DNA of 12,056 nt from NCBI GenBank assembly GCA_022563655.1, contig JADFMW010000057.1, positions 1-12,056 on the forward strand, in the 5' to 3' direction. Under the pieces are notes generated by a model. That model was not told the origin of the DNA. It did no database searches and saw nothing but the letters and a program-made list of their open reading frames with translations. Positions 1 to 7,973 of this stretch are shown one piece after another; within the stretch, counting starts at the first letter, position 1, and every line of letters starts with the position of its first letter. The DNA is from Pseudomonadota bacterium. GTDB lineage: Bacteria; Pseudomonadota; Alphaproteobacteria; JAAXGF01. Position numbers and translations under genes: made by a program.

Positions 1-348
1 CGGGTGCCGCGCCAGCCCGCTGATTCGCGTCTTGGCGCCGCGGTCGCCTCCGCCCGAGCGCTGGCTTGAAGGGTCGACCGCCAAGACGGCGACCCCGTGG
101 CCGCGCTCGATCAGGTGCAGCCCGAAGGCCTCGATGAAGGTCGACTTGCCCACCCCCGGCGCGCCCGAGACGCCGATGCGCACCGCTTCGCCGGTCCTCG
201 GCAAGAGCTCGGCGAGCATCGTCCGCGCCCGCTCCTGGTCGTCGGCGCGGGTCGATTCGATCAGGGTGATGGCGCGCGCCAGCGCCCGCCGGTCGCCGCC
301 GATGACGCCGGCGGCGAGGGCCTCGGGCTTGGCGCGTGCGGCGCTCAT
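1..348 (-). CDS. meaB: MeaB/ArgK-family GTPase, chaperone of methylmalonyl-CoA mutase (3' part missing at window edge)
   Basis: G3E-family P-loop GTPase that protects methylmalonyl-CoA mutase and gates its loading with adenosylcobalamin in the cytoplasm (family knowledge). Only the first 116 residues are visible; the gene runs off the left edge. Seen: ATG at 348, Walker A GAPGVGKST at residues 62-70, and VDPSS at 91-95 with its Asp92. The family motif that normally follows, SILGDKTRM, reads GDRGAKTRI at residues 101-109. It is in frame and of the same length, but the Asp before KTR is Ala105. Identification also rests on the mutase gene lying upstream on the same strand, although a divergently oriented DUF4389 gene sits between them, so meaB must have its own promoter or depend on read-through. 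No strong ribosome-binding site precedes the ATG. The identity is secure; full activity is doubtful because of the altered motif. Confidence 0.9.
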   Translation of the reverse strand, partial: MSAARAKPEALAAGVIGGDRRALARAITLIESTRADDQERARTMLAELLPRTGEAVRIGVSGAPGVGKSTFIEAFGLHLIERGHGVAVLAVDPSSQRSGGGDRGAKTRISGLARHP

Positions 349-428
349 GGCGAAAGTCTCACGGCCCGGGGCGCGAGCATACATCGTGCCGCGGCGGCGG
401 CGCGGTTGGCGCCGGAGCGCACAAGTGC

Positions 429-458
429 TTGCATAGTCGCCTCGAATCGCCGTCTAAT
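429..458 (+). promoter_or_regulatory. Candidate sigma70-type promoter of the DUF4389 gene
   Basis: TTGCAT (429-434) and TCTAAT (453-458) are separated by 18 bases, and lie 38 bases before the ATG at 497. The surrounding 349-496 interval is the divergent region between meaB and the DUF4389 gene. No equally good minus-strand promoter for meaB was visible there. Assigned by eye only. Confidence 0.45.
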
Positions 459-496
459 GGAGAAATCAATCGCCCCACCCAGACGGACCGGAAACG

Positions 497-889
497 ATGG
501 ACGAGACCAGAAGGAAGAACCTGACCAATACCAAGACGTGGATGCGGCTCGTCTACATGATCCTGTTCGTGGTCGCGTTCAACGTCGCCGAGCTCGTGCT
601 CGGGGTGGTCGTCCTCGTCCAGTTCCTGTTCCAGCTGTTCACCGGACAGTCCAACGAGCGGTTGCGGACGCTGGGCCAAGGCATCGGCGCCTACATCTAC
701 GAGATTATCGTGTTCCTGAGCTATCACTCCGACGACAAACCGTTTCCTTTCGGGCATTGGCCCGAGGGTGTTCCGGCGGCGACGTCCGCGGCAAGCACGG
801 CTGTCGCCAAACCCGCGCGCGCGCGCCGGGGCAGGAAGCCCAAGGCCGCGGCGCCGCCGGAGACCGCCGAGCCGACTGCGTCCGAATAG
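497..889 (+). CDS. DUF4389 family membrane protein with Ala/Pro/Lys-rich tail
   Basis: Small protein of 130 residues and unknown function. Residues 17-49 form a long hydrophobic stretch (LVYMILFVV to FLFQLF), enough for one long or two short membrane helices. A predicted amphipathic segment follows (62-75, GIGAYIYEIIVFL), then the signature KPFPFGHWP at 81-89, which I associate with DUF4389. The last 40 residues are low-complexity Ala/Pro with a basic patch (RARRGRKPK, 108-116). Such tails are common in these proteins and probably cytoplasmic. The start is ATG 497 with a weak purine-rich leader, GGACCGGAAA. The gene lies between the mutase and meaB on the opposite strand, converging on the mutase. 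Whether it has any role in mutase function is unknown; the position may be a rearrangement relic. Confidence 0.85.
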   Translation: MDETRRKNLTNTKTWMRLVYMILFVVAFNVAELVLGVVVLVQFLFQLFTGQSNERLRTLGQGIGAYIYEIIVFLSYHSDDKPFPFGHWPEGVPAATSAASTAVAKPARARRGRKPKAAAPPETAEPTASE

Positions 890-945
890 GCGGGGCGCCC
901 CGCGTCCGGGCGTCTGGGCGGACTCGGCAAGCTCCGCACGCTTCC

Positions 946-975
946 GGCGGCCTGACCGCGGCGCTACCGCGGCGC

Positions 976-985
<10 letters not shown>
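946..985. terminator. Inverted repeat between convergent DUF4389 and mutase genes, possible bidirectional terminator
   Basis: GGCGGCCTGA (946-955) is a perfect 10-bp inverted match to TCAGGCCGCC (976-985), with 20 bases between them. The loop itself contains CCGCGGCGC twice. The right arm includes the mutase stop codon. There is no real T-run on either side, so a classical intrinsic terminator is not certain. Position at convergent 3' ends is the main argument. Confidence 0.35.
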
Positions 986-3120
<2,135 letters not shown>

Positions 3121-3127
3121 CGCCATG

Positions 3128-3133
3128 CCTCTT
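3128..3133 (-). promoter_or_regulatory. Shine-Dalgarno sequence that decides the mutase start
   Basis: AAGAGG on the minus strand, 7 bases from the ATG at 3120 but only 1 base from the ATG at 3126. This favours a protein beginning MGDFPDRT. Confidence 0.6.
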
Positions 3134-3149
3134 CGCACCCGCAAGAGAA

Positions 3150-3178
3150 AGTATGGCGAACGCCCCCAGCCCCGTCAA
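3150..3178 (-). promoter_or_regulatory. Sigma70-type promoter of the mutase gene
   Basis: Read on the minus strand, TTGACG (3178-3173) and CATACT (3155-3150) are exactly 17 bases apart. Transcription would start near 3143, giving a leader of about 22 bases that contains the AAGAGG ribosome-binding site. This placement argues against the upstream TTG start at 3144. Confidence 0.65.
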
Positions 3179-3223
3179 TGTGGGCGGGGCCAATCGAACG
3201 AACGTCTGTTGGGCCTTGCGCGA

Positions 3224-3237
3224 TTGTGATCTCACAA
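3224..3237. promoter_or_regulatory. Palindrome TTGTGA-TC-TCACAA, candidate operator
   Basis: Perfect 6-bp arms around a 2-base centre, centred about 88 bases upstream of the predicted mutase transcription start. It is immediately followed by AGTGTGA, which makes a second overlapping inverted pair, TCACA-AAG-TGTGA (3232-3244). Half-sites resemble those of CRP/FNR-type regulators, but the 2-base spacing is not the CRP 6-base spacing. It could serve the mutase promoter, or be a hairpin at the end of the tcmP transcript. The regulator is unknown. Confidence 0.35.
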
Positions 3238-3274
3238 AGTGTGAACGCTTCCAATTCTCCACGTCAATGGACAT

Positions 3275-4393
3275 TCACGCAATCGTGGGGGCGAACTGCA
3301 ATCGTAGCAATTTATTCGCGTAGGTGCCTATTCTCCGACTCTTTGGAGGATCGATTACTTCGAGCTGAGTTGGTTCCGCCATTTCCAGCGGTTTCAGCAC
3401 CTGACCTTTGTAGTGCCTCTCGCGAAACGCTGTCTCAGCCAGTACGAACTCCTCGATTTCCCCCACGGTTGTCTCGTGCCCCTGGAATCGCTCAAGGATC
3501 TGCCGACGCAAATTCTCGAAATTTGGGTTCTTTGCGAATAAGACAAGCTGATCCTGATCTGTGGCATCGGAAAATGTGAACTCCCCAGACTCGTCGACCT
3601 TCCACATAGCCTCTTTCATCTTTGCCATTCCAAGGAGGTTTTTCGTTCCGAAAAAAAGGTAATAATCAGTGACGTCTTTATCGTTTCGCATCTGAAATGA
3701 CCGCACGTACCTCGCGCCGGCCGCTTCCCGCAACTGCCGCAAATAGAGATCATGAAGAAATCGATTGCGACTTCTTGGATCAGCAAGCGTCATGGCAGTG
3801 CCCCACTCTTTGGTGCCAAAAAAAGCATCGAAATTCTTCTCTTGGTCGGGATGGCCAATAAAACGGTTGATCTCCTCATACATAAATGTAACGAGTACTT
3901 CGCAACTGGGGCGACTCATGACCTCCTTAACGGCTGAAAACGGTACACCCAGCCAACCAAAGGGATCAATGAATGCGAAAGTCGGCGGCAGCGATTGGCC
4001 TTTGTTCCTGTATGATTCGAGCCGCTTCGCAAGAGCCGTCTCGAATGTCTGGCCTCTCGCAACTTCAACCCGGAAGTTGCTCGGCAGATCAATTCCGTTG
4101 ACGATTTCCTGAAGAACTCGCGCCCGTTCCCTGTCCTTTTCGATGAACAGGAAACGGACTCTGGCCTGGATATTGACACGTTGATCGAGTGCTGCTCGTA
4201 GCGCAATTATGGGTGAACCCTGCTCTCCCTTCGAATAGCGGCCTGGCCCAGCAAAACCATCAATATATTGAATTTCGGGAAACCTGCCGTGACTGAGTAT
4301 TGGCACCCACGCTTGAAGGTACCGCTTCAGAATTTCATGCTTCGCTCGGGTGTGCGGCTCAAGCTCCCAGACTGTCGATGTCGGCGCCGCCAT
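3275..4393 (-). CDS. tcmP: Three-Cys-motif partner protein TcmP (methyltransferase-like)
   Basis: Protein of 372 residues recognised as TcmP, a family named for its neighbourhood with three-cysteine radical-SAM-like proteins; molecular function is not established to my knowledge. Seen: YIDGFAGPGRY at 43-53 resembles a SAM-binding motif I, FIEKD at 83-87 fits the acidic end of strand 2, and FIDPFGW at 141-147 sits where methyltransferase motif IV would be. EVLVTFMYEEINRF follows at 165-178. The rest is a helical C-terminal part without a domain I recognise. The start is ATG 4393, 5 bases after GGAGGG (4399-4404); the TTG codon directly before it is too close. The gene lies 57 bases downstream of the DUF5131 gene on the same strand, so the two are probably co-transcribed. 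Its GC is far below the neighbourhood (sampled 60-base blocks give 42-50%), a sign of transfer. Confidence 0.85.
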   Translation of the reverse strand: MAAPTSTVWELEPHTRAKHEILKRYLQAWVPILSHGRFPEIQYIDGFAGPGRYSKGEQGSPIIALRAALDQRVNIQARVRFLFIEKDRERARVLQEIVNGIDLPSNFRVEVARGQTFETALAKRLESYRNKGQSLPPTFAFIDPFGWLGVPFSAVKEVMSRPSCEVLVTFMYEEINRFIGHPDQEKNFDAFFGTKEWGTAMTLADPRSRNRFLHDLYLRQLREAAGARYVRSFQMRNDKDVTDYYLFFGTKNLLGMAKMKEAMWKVDESGEFTFSDATDQDQLVLFAKNPNFENLRRQILERFQGHETTVGEIEEFVLAETAFRERHYKGQVLKPLEMAEPTQLEVIDPPKSRRIGTYANKLLRLQFAPTIA

Positions 4394-4450
4394 CAATTCC
4401 CTCCGTTCAAGTCGGATCGGGCCGGCTGGTTCCGTCAGCTCATGTTGAAT

Positions 4451-5221
4451 TTACGCAGCGGTAACGTCGTATCGCGCGGCTGACGTGGTACTGTCCATGC
4501 GCGTAATTGGCAACTCGCTCCACTCGCGTCCATCCAGTGTCCGTCCCCCTGATTTTGGCCGGAACCCGCCCCACTGCTTGAAGAAAAACGGCACGCGGCG
4601 AGCCAAACACTGGTCCCGGATGGGCCGAACCCACTCCGGGCGCATCGGTCGCGCGCGCGGGCCGCTCTCACCGCCGACGATCACCCAATGGATGCCGTCG
4701 AGGTCGAGCCGCGGGATCGGTCCGATCAGCGGCTCGATGGAGAGGAACCGGACGCGTGCGGCGGTTTCCCGGAGGTGGCGAACACGCGACAACTTGGTTC
4801 CGTCCTCGACCGAGATGCCAAGCCAAATATGGAACGGTGCCTTGCCGCCCGCGTATCGCGTGTTGACGTAGCGGCGCATGAGCGAGCTGCGTTTCGTCAA
4901 GACCTGGAAGGTATGCTGGTCCGCCCGCTCCATCACGTCGAAGACCCGATCGACGAAACCCGACGGCACCTGCTTGTGGAACAGGTCGCTCATGGAGTTG
5001 ACGAAGATCATCCTCGGTCGCCGCCATTTGATGGGCTGCTCCAGACGCTCGGGACGCAAGGTGAGGTCGAACCCGTGCTCGAATGGATGACCTTTCACGC
5101 CTCGGAAGCGCTCGGCGAACCTTTCCGCATAGCAGTTGTCGCATCCGGCGCTGATTTTCGTGCAGCCGGTAACCGGGTTCCACGTGGCGTTCGTCCATTC
5201 GATGGCAGTCCTATCAGCCAT
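4451..5221 (-). CDS. DUF5131 / phage Gp37-Gp68 family protein with three-cysteine radical-SAM-like motif
   Basis: Full-length member (256 residues) of the Gp37/Gp68 family found in phages and bacteria; function unknown. The N-terminus IEWTNATWNPVTGC...CDNCYAERF carries Cys20, Cys27 and Cys30 (C-x6-C-x2-C). This resembles, but is wider than, the C-x3-C-x2-C iron-sulfur motif of radical SAM enzymes. Other conserved-looking blocks are MSDLFH (77-82), VLTKR (107-111), SIEPLIGPI (161-169), GGESGP (183-188) and FFKQWGG (213-219), consistent with a radical-SAM-like barrel. Start ATG 5221 is preceded by AGGAGG with a 5-base spacer, an excellent ribosome-binding site. It is the first gene of a two-gene unit with tcmP. 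GC is about 62-67% in sampled blocks, well above tcmP and slightly below the flanks. An iron-sulfur enzyme acting on a nucleic acid or nucleotide is a guess, not shown. Confidence 0.88.
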   Translation of the reverse strand: MADRTAIEWTNATWNPVTGCTKISAGCDNCYAERFAERFRGVKGHPFEHGFDLTLRPERLEQPIKWRRPRMIFVNSMSDLFHKQVPSGFVDRVFDVMERADQHTFQVLTKRSSLMRRYVNTRYAGGKAPFHIWLGISVEDGTKLSRVRHLRETAARVRFLSIEPLIGPIPRLDLDGIHWVIVGGESGPRARPMRPEWVRPIRDQCLARRVPFFFKQWGGFRPKSGGRTLDGREWSELPITRMDSTTSAARYDVTAA

Positions 5222-5226
5222 TGTAG

Positions 5227-5232
5227 CCTCCT
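5227..5232 (-). promoter_or_regulatory. Strong Shine-Dalgarno sequence of the DUF5131 gene
   Basis: AGGAGG on the minus strand with a 5-base spacer to the ATG at 5221. Together with GGAGGG before tcmP, it gives the cassette the strongest ribosome-binding sites in the window. The AT-rich stretch 5233-5340 upstream should hold the promoter, but I found no convincing -35/-10 pair. Confidence 0.7.
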
Positions 5233-5375
5233 GAACGAAACAAGAACAACGCTATTTCTTATTACATCTTATTGAACCAGGTGTACAGCCAAAATTGCTG
5301 GGTTGATATTATGCGCAAACTTTCTGCTCGCTGGGAGGCGGGTTTGCCTACCAACTCGGCGTTCGCGTGTTACCG

Positions 5376-5392
5376 AAAATCTCTCGATAGAG
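5376..5392 (-). terminator. Weak candidate terminator downstream of the class IIA HAD gene
   Basis: On the minus strand CTCT-ATCG-AGAG is followed by ATTTTC, about 50 bases beyond the HAD stop codon. The stem is only 4 bp, so efficiency is doubtful. It marks the point where sequence turns from GC-rich to AT-rich, and would separate the HAD transcript from the cassette. Confidence 0.25.
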
Positions 5393-5440
5393 GGCGGGCC
5401 GCGCTCCGGGTGCGGCACACGCTCCGGGTCGCCGCGCGGG

Positions 5441-6313
5441 CTACCAGACGAAGGCGGCGACGGCGGCGGTGGGGGTGACGCCGGCGGCGGCGCAGGCGGC
5501 GGCGAGGCGCCGCTCATCGGGCGGCGCGGCGCGCTCCGCGCCCCAGGCGTCGGCGAGCAGGCCGCCGGTCACCAGCAACGCATCGATGCCGGCCGCGCGC
5601 GCGCCGGCGATGTCGGTCTCGAGGCTGTCGCCGACGGCGAGGACGCGGCCGCGGTCGACGTCGCCGAGCGCCTCGAAGCACATCTCGTAGATCAGCGGGT
5701 AGGGCTTGCCCTGGTGGCGCACCTCGCCGCCGAGCGCGGCGTAGCGCGCGGCGAGCTCCCCGGCGCAGGGCTCGCGCCGGCCGCCGCGGATCACCGCGAG
5801 ATCGGGGTTGGCGCACACCATCGGCAGCCCGCGCGCGCGGGCCCGGCGGAGCACGCCGTCGTAGTCCTCGATGCCACGCATGTCGTATGCGGGTCCGGTA
5901 TTGAGCACGAAATCCGCGCTCTCGGCGTCCGCCGCCGCGTGGTAGTCGAGGCCGTCGAGCAGGCCGCCGTCGCCCTCGGTGCCGATGAACAGATACGCCC
6001 GCCCAAGCGCCGCGTACCATGGGTCGGCACGGCGCGCGAGCGCCGCGCGCGTCGCCTCGCCCGAGGTGACCACGCGGTCGTACAGCCCCTCCTCGACGCC
6101 CAACCGCGCGAGCACGGCGACCACGCGGGCGGCGCGCCGCGGCGCGTTCGACAGGATGATGACGCGCTTGCCCTCATCGCGCAGCCTGGCCAGGCAGTCG
6201 CGCGCGCCGGGGTAGGTCGCGACGCCGTCGTGAACGACGCCCCACAGGTCGACGATCAGCGCGTCGTAGTCGGCGGCGAGGGCCGCCATGCCGGGATAAA
6301 CAGGAACCGCCAC
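5441..6313 (-). CDS. HAD-superfamily class IIA hydrolase (TIGR01459 type)
   Basis: Predicted cytoplasmic phosphatase of unknown substrate, 290 residues from GTG 6313. Motif I is DLWGVVHDG (22-30): the nucleophile Asp22 is present but the second Asp of DxD is Trp24, as I recall for this subfamily (D-x-W-G-V). Motif II is ILSNAP (53-58). CANPD at 168-171 marks the class IIA cap region, motif III is Lys203 in HQGKPYPLIYE, and motif IV is GDSLETD (228-234). GTG 6313 is preferred because family members begin a few residues before the xPGxxxLAxxYD segment. ATG 6289 is the alternative, and neither has a clear ribosome-binding site. The EAL gene lies 95 bases upstream on the same strand, so shared transcription is possible. 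Substrate cannot be read from the sequence. Confidence 0.88.
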   Translation of the reverse strand: MAVPVYPGMAALAADYDALIVDLWGVVHDGVATYPGARDCLARLRDEGKRVIILSNAPRRAARVVAVLARLGVEEGLYDRVVTSGEATRAALARRADPWYAALGRAYLFIGTEGDGGLLDGLDYHAAADAESADFVLNTGPAYDMRGIEDYDGVLRRARARGLPMVCANPDLAVIRGGRREPCAGELAARYAALGGEVRHQGKPYPLIYEMCFEALGDVDRGRVLAVGDSLETDIAGARAAGIDALLVTGGLLADAWGAERAAPPDERRLAAACAAAGVTPTAAVAAFVW

Positions 6314-6408
6314 GAAATGAGATCGCCAGCCGATGAACGAGGACGCCCGGACCGGGCCGCGCCGTTGTGCCACGGCCAGGCGCCGAGGGAAAGGGGCAAA
6401 AGCGCCGC

Positions 6409-7632
6409 TTAGTCGTCGGTGCGGCTGGGCCGCGGCTCGCCGAACAGGTAGCCCTGGCCGAAATCGATGCCGTAGTCGAGCAGCTCGACGAGCTGCTGCT
6501 CCTGCTCGATCTTCTCGGCGATCAGGTCGATCCCGGCCTCGTCCAGCGCCTGCTTCATGCGATGCACCGCGAGCGACGACTCCGGGTCGGCCAGCTGCTC
6601 GAGCAGGGCGGCGGCCTCGATCTTGACGAAGGAGACGCGCCGCGCGAGGAGTTCCTCGACGTCGAGCTCGAGCGAGCCGATCTGGTCGACCGAGAAGCGG
6701 AAGCCCAACTCGCTGAGCCGGTCGAGGTTGCGCGCGATCCCGTCGTCGTGGTTCGCCAGGTCCGACTGGGCGAACTCGAAGATCAGGCTGGCGGCGAGCC
6801 GGGCGTTGTGGTTCATGAACTCGATGAACTCGGGGAAGAACGAGGAATCGCGTAGCGTGTGGGGCGAGATGTTGCAGAAGAAGCCGCGGTTCAGGTTGCG
6901 CCGTTGCGTCTTGCGCACGAGCTGGACGCAGCGGAACAAGAGGCTGTTGTCGATCACCGAGATGAGCCCGGCGCGCTCGGCCACGTCGAGGTACGTCGCC
7001 GGCTCGATCTGCGTGCCGTCGGCGGCGCGCAAGCGGGTAAAGGTCTCGTAGAAGGCGGTCTTGCGCTGCGGCAGGCTGACCACCGGCTGCAGGTAGACGT
7101 CGATCCGATTGTCCTGCAGCGCCTCGCTGACGATGGCGAGCGCCTCCTCGAAGTCGACGCTGGAGAGCGCCGCCGGCGGCTCGGGCGCCGCCGGGGCAGG
7201 CCCCTCCGGCGCCTCCGGGTCCGCCGCCTCGCCCGCGGCGGCGGCGTCCGGCTGCGGCGAAAGCTGGTGCAGCAGCGTCTGCAAGACGCGCATTTCGCTG
7301 ATCACCTCGTCGGTGTCGCTGCTCGGCAGCTTCTGCGCCGCCTGGTCGAAGGCGACCGTGAGCTGGCGGACGTCGCCGCGCGCGGCGGCCAGGGCGTGCC
7401 CCAGCTTGGTTTGCGACGCGCCCATCCGGTGCAGCACCGCCGCCAGATCCCGGTTGCGGCGCATGCCGACCATGGCTTGGTGCAGGAAGGCGCCGGCGAA
7501 CAGCACCGCGCCGGCGCCGAGGGCCGCCAGCGATGGCTCCGCGCCCACCCCGCCGCGGCTCAGGGCAAGGCCGATCACCGCGGCGAGCGCGAGATAGCAA
7601 AGCGCGATCAAACCGTGCGCGACGAATGCCAT
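6409..7632 (-). CDS. Membrane-anchored degenerate EAL-domain protein, TipF-like
   Basis: Layout of the 407-residue protein: two membrane helices (about 5-25 and 34-55), a helical, probably coiled-coil stretch (60-125), an Ala/Pro linker (126-157), and an EAL domain (160-402). This matches Caulobacter TipF, a c-di-GMP-binding flagellar and polarity regulator that lacks hydrolase activity. The EAL motif is replaced by ETF (Glu196), and the metal-binding DD pair is Asp316-Gln317. Asn254, Glu286, Lys337, AEKIE (Glu373) and QGY (393-395) remain. This suggests a receptor more than a phosphodiesterase (inference). Start ATG 7632 places the first helix at the N-terminus; an in-frame ATG at 7767 would add 45 Arg/Ser-rich residues across the promoter region and is less likely. 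A CtrA-like box lies 48 bases upstream. TipF orthology is plausible but not proven. Confidence 0.85.
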   Translation of the reverse strand: MAFVAHGLIALCYLALAAVIGLALSRGGVGAEPSLAALGAGAVLFAGAFLHQAMVGMRRNRDLAAVLHRMGASQTKLGHALAAARGDVRQLTVAFDQAAQKLPSSDTDEVISEMRVLQTLLHQLSPQPDAAAAGEAADPEAPEGPAPAAPEPPAALSSVDFEEALAIVSEALQDNRIDVYLQPVVSLPQRKTAFYETFTRLRAADGTQIEPATYLDVAERAGLISVIDNSLLFRCVQLVRKTQRRNLNRGFFCNISPHTLRDSSFFPEFIEFMNHNARLAASLIFEFAQSDLANHDDGIARNLDRLSELGFRFSVDQIGSLELDVEELLARRVSFVKIEAAALLEQLADPESSLAVHRMKQALDEAGIDLIAEKIEQEQQLVELLDYGIDFGQGYLFGEPRPSRTDD

Positions 7633-7679
7633 GCCCGAGTGGAGATGTGATGAGCGGGTGACAGCTTGGCGGGCACGTC

Positions 7680-7695
7680 TTGAAAGAGGGTTAAC
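7680..7695. promoter_or_regulatory. Candidate CtrA-binding box TTGA-N7-TTAAC
   Basis: One mismatch from the alphaproteobacterial CtrA consensus TTAA-N7-TTAAC. It lies in the divergent region, 48 bases upstream of the TipF-like gene and about 110 bases before the rpoH -10 element. A flagellar or cell-cycle gene target would fit CtrA control. Found by eye; not scored. Confidence 0.4.
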
Positions 7696-7801
7696 GCGCG
7701 CTCGCCCAGGCGCGACACCCGTCCCGGCCAAGGCGGCGGAGCGGTTCGACGGCGGCAAACTCGACATCCGCCAGACGATGACGGAAAGGGGGAGGGAGAG
7801 A

Positions 7802-7810
7802 TGCTATGAT
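7802..7810 (+). promoter_or_regulatory. Extended -10 element of the rpoH promoter
   Basis: TGC-TATGAT at 7802-7810 is a good extended -10; no matching -35 hexamer is visible 16-18 bases upstream. Transcription would begin near 7817, leaving a leader of about 157 bases before the rpoH ATG. The ATG at 7806 overlaps this element and therefore cannot be the translation start. Confidence 0.4.
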
Positions 7811-7811
7811 A

Positions 7812-7896
7812 CGGCTTTCTCGGCTTTCTCTGGCACCGGAGCACCGGGTCGAACACCGAAGCAGCGCTGGCTCGAACACCGAAGCACCGGGTCGAA
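7812..7896 (+). repeat. Short direct repeats in the rpoH leader
   Basis: A tandem pair of CGGCTTTCT (7812-7820, 7821-7829) is followed by AGCACCGGGTCGAA twice (7840-7853, 7883-7896). Between them TCGAACACCGAAGCA occurs twice (7849-7863, 7872-7886). The two repeat families overlap each other, producing a nested pattern. GCTGGC (7866-7871) can pair with GCCAGC (7905-7910). None of it codes for the conserved RpoH protein. Confidence 0.8.
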
Positions 7897-7973
7897 ATGG
7901 CGTTGCCAGCATCGCGCAGAGGGTGCATAAGTGGTTGGCTGAGCGGCCCGTGTCCGCGAACGAAAGCGAAACA

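Noticed and set aside
5233..5340. Promoter of the DUF5131-tcmP unit
   Set aside because: The stretch is AT-rich with several -10-like hexamers, but none paired convincingly with a -35 at 16-18 bases, so no specific site is called.
3190..5440. Integrase, transposase, attachment repeats or tRNA flanking the TcmP cassette
   Set aside because: None seen: no recombinase gene, and no shared repeat longer than about 6 bases between the left and right edges.
5303..6412. 369-codon plus-strand open frame opposite the class IIA HAD gene
   Set aside because: Antisense shadow; no conserved motif, while the minus-strand frame carries all four HAD motifs.
7633..7767. 45-residue N-terminal extension of the EAL protein from an upstream ATG
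   Set aside because: Arg/Ser-rich, without domain character, and covers the CtrA-like box; the ATG at 7632 puts the first membrane helix at the N-terminus as in TipF.
7840..7896. Repeats in the rpoH leader considered as a CRISPR fragment
   Set aside because: The repeats are 14-15 bp, overlap each other, occur only twice and have no regular spacers.
7806..7973. 56-residue N-terminal extension of RpoH from ATG 7806
   Set aside because: The ATG overlaps the extended -10 element, and the extension is encoded by direct repeats with no counterpart in sigma32 proteins.
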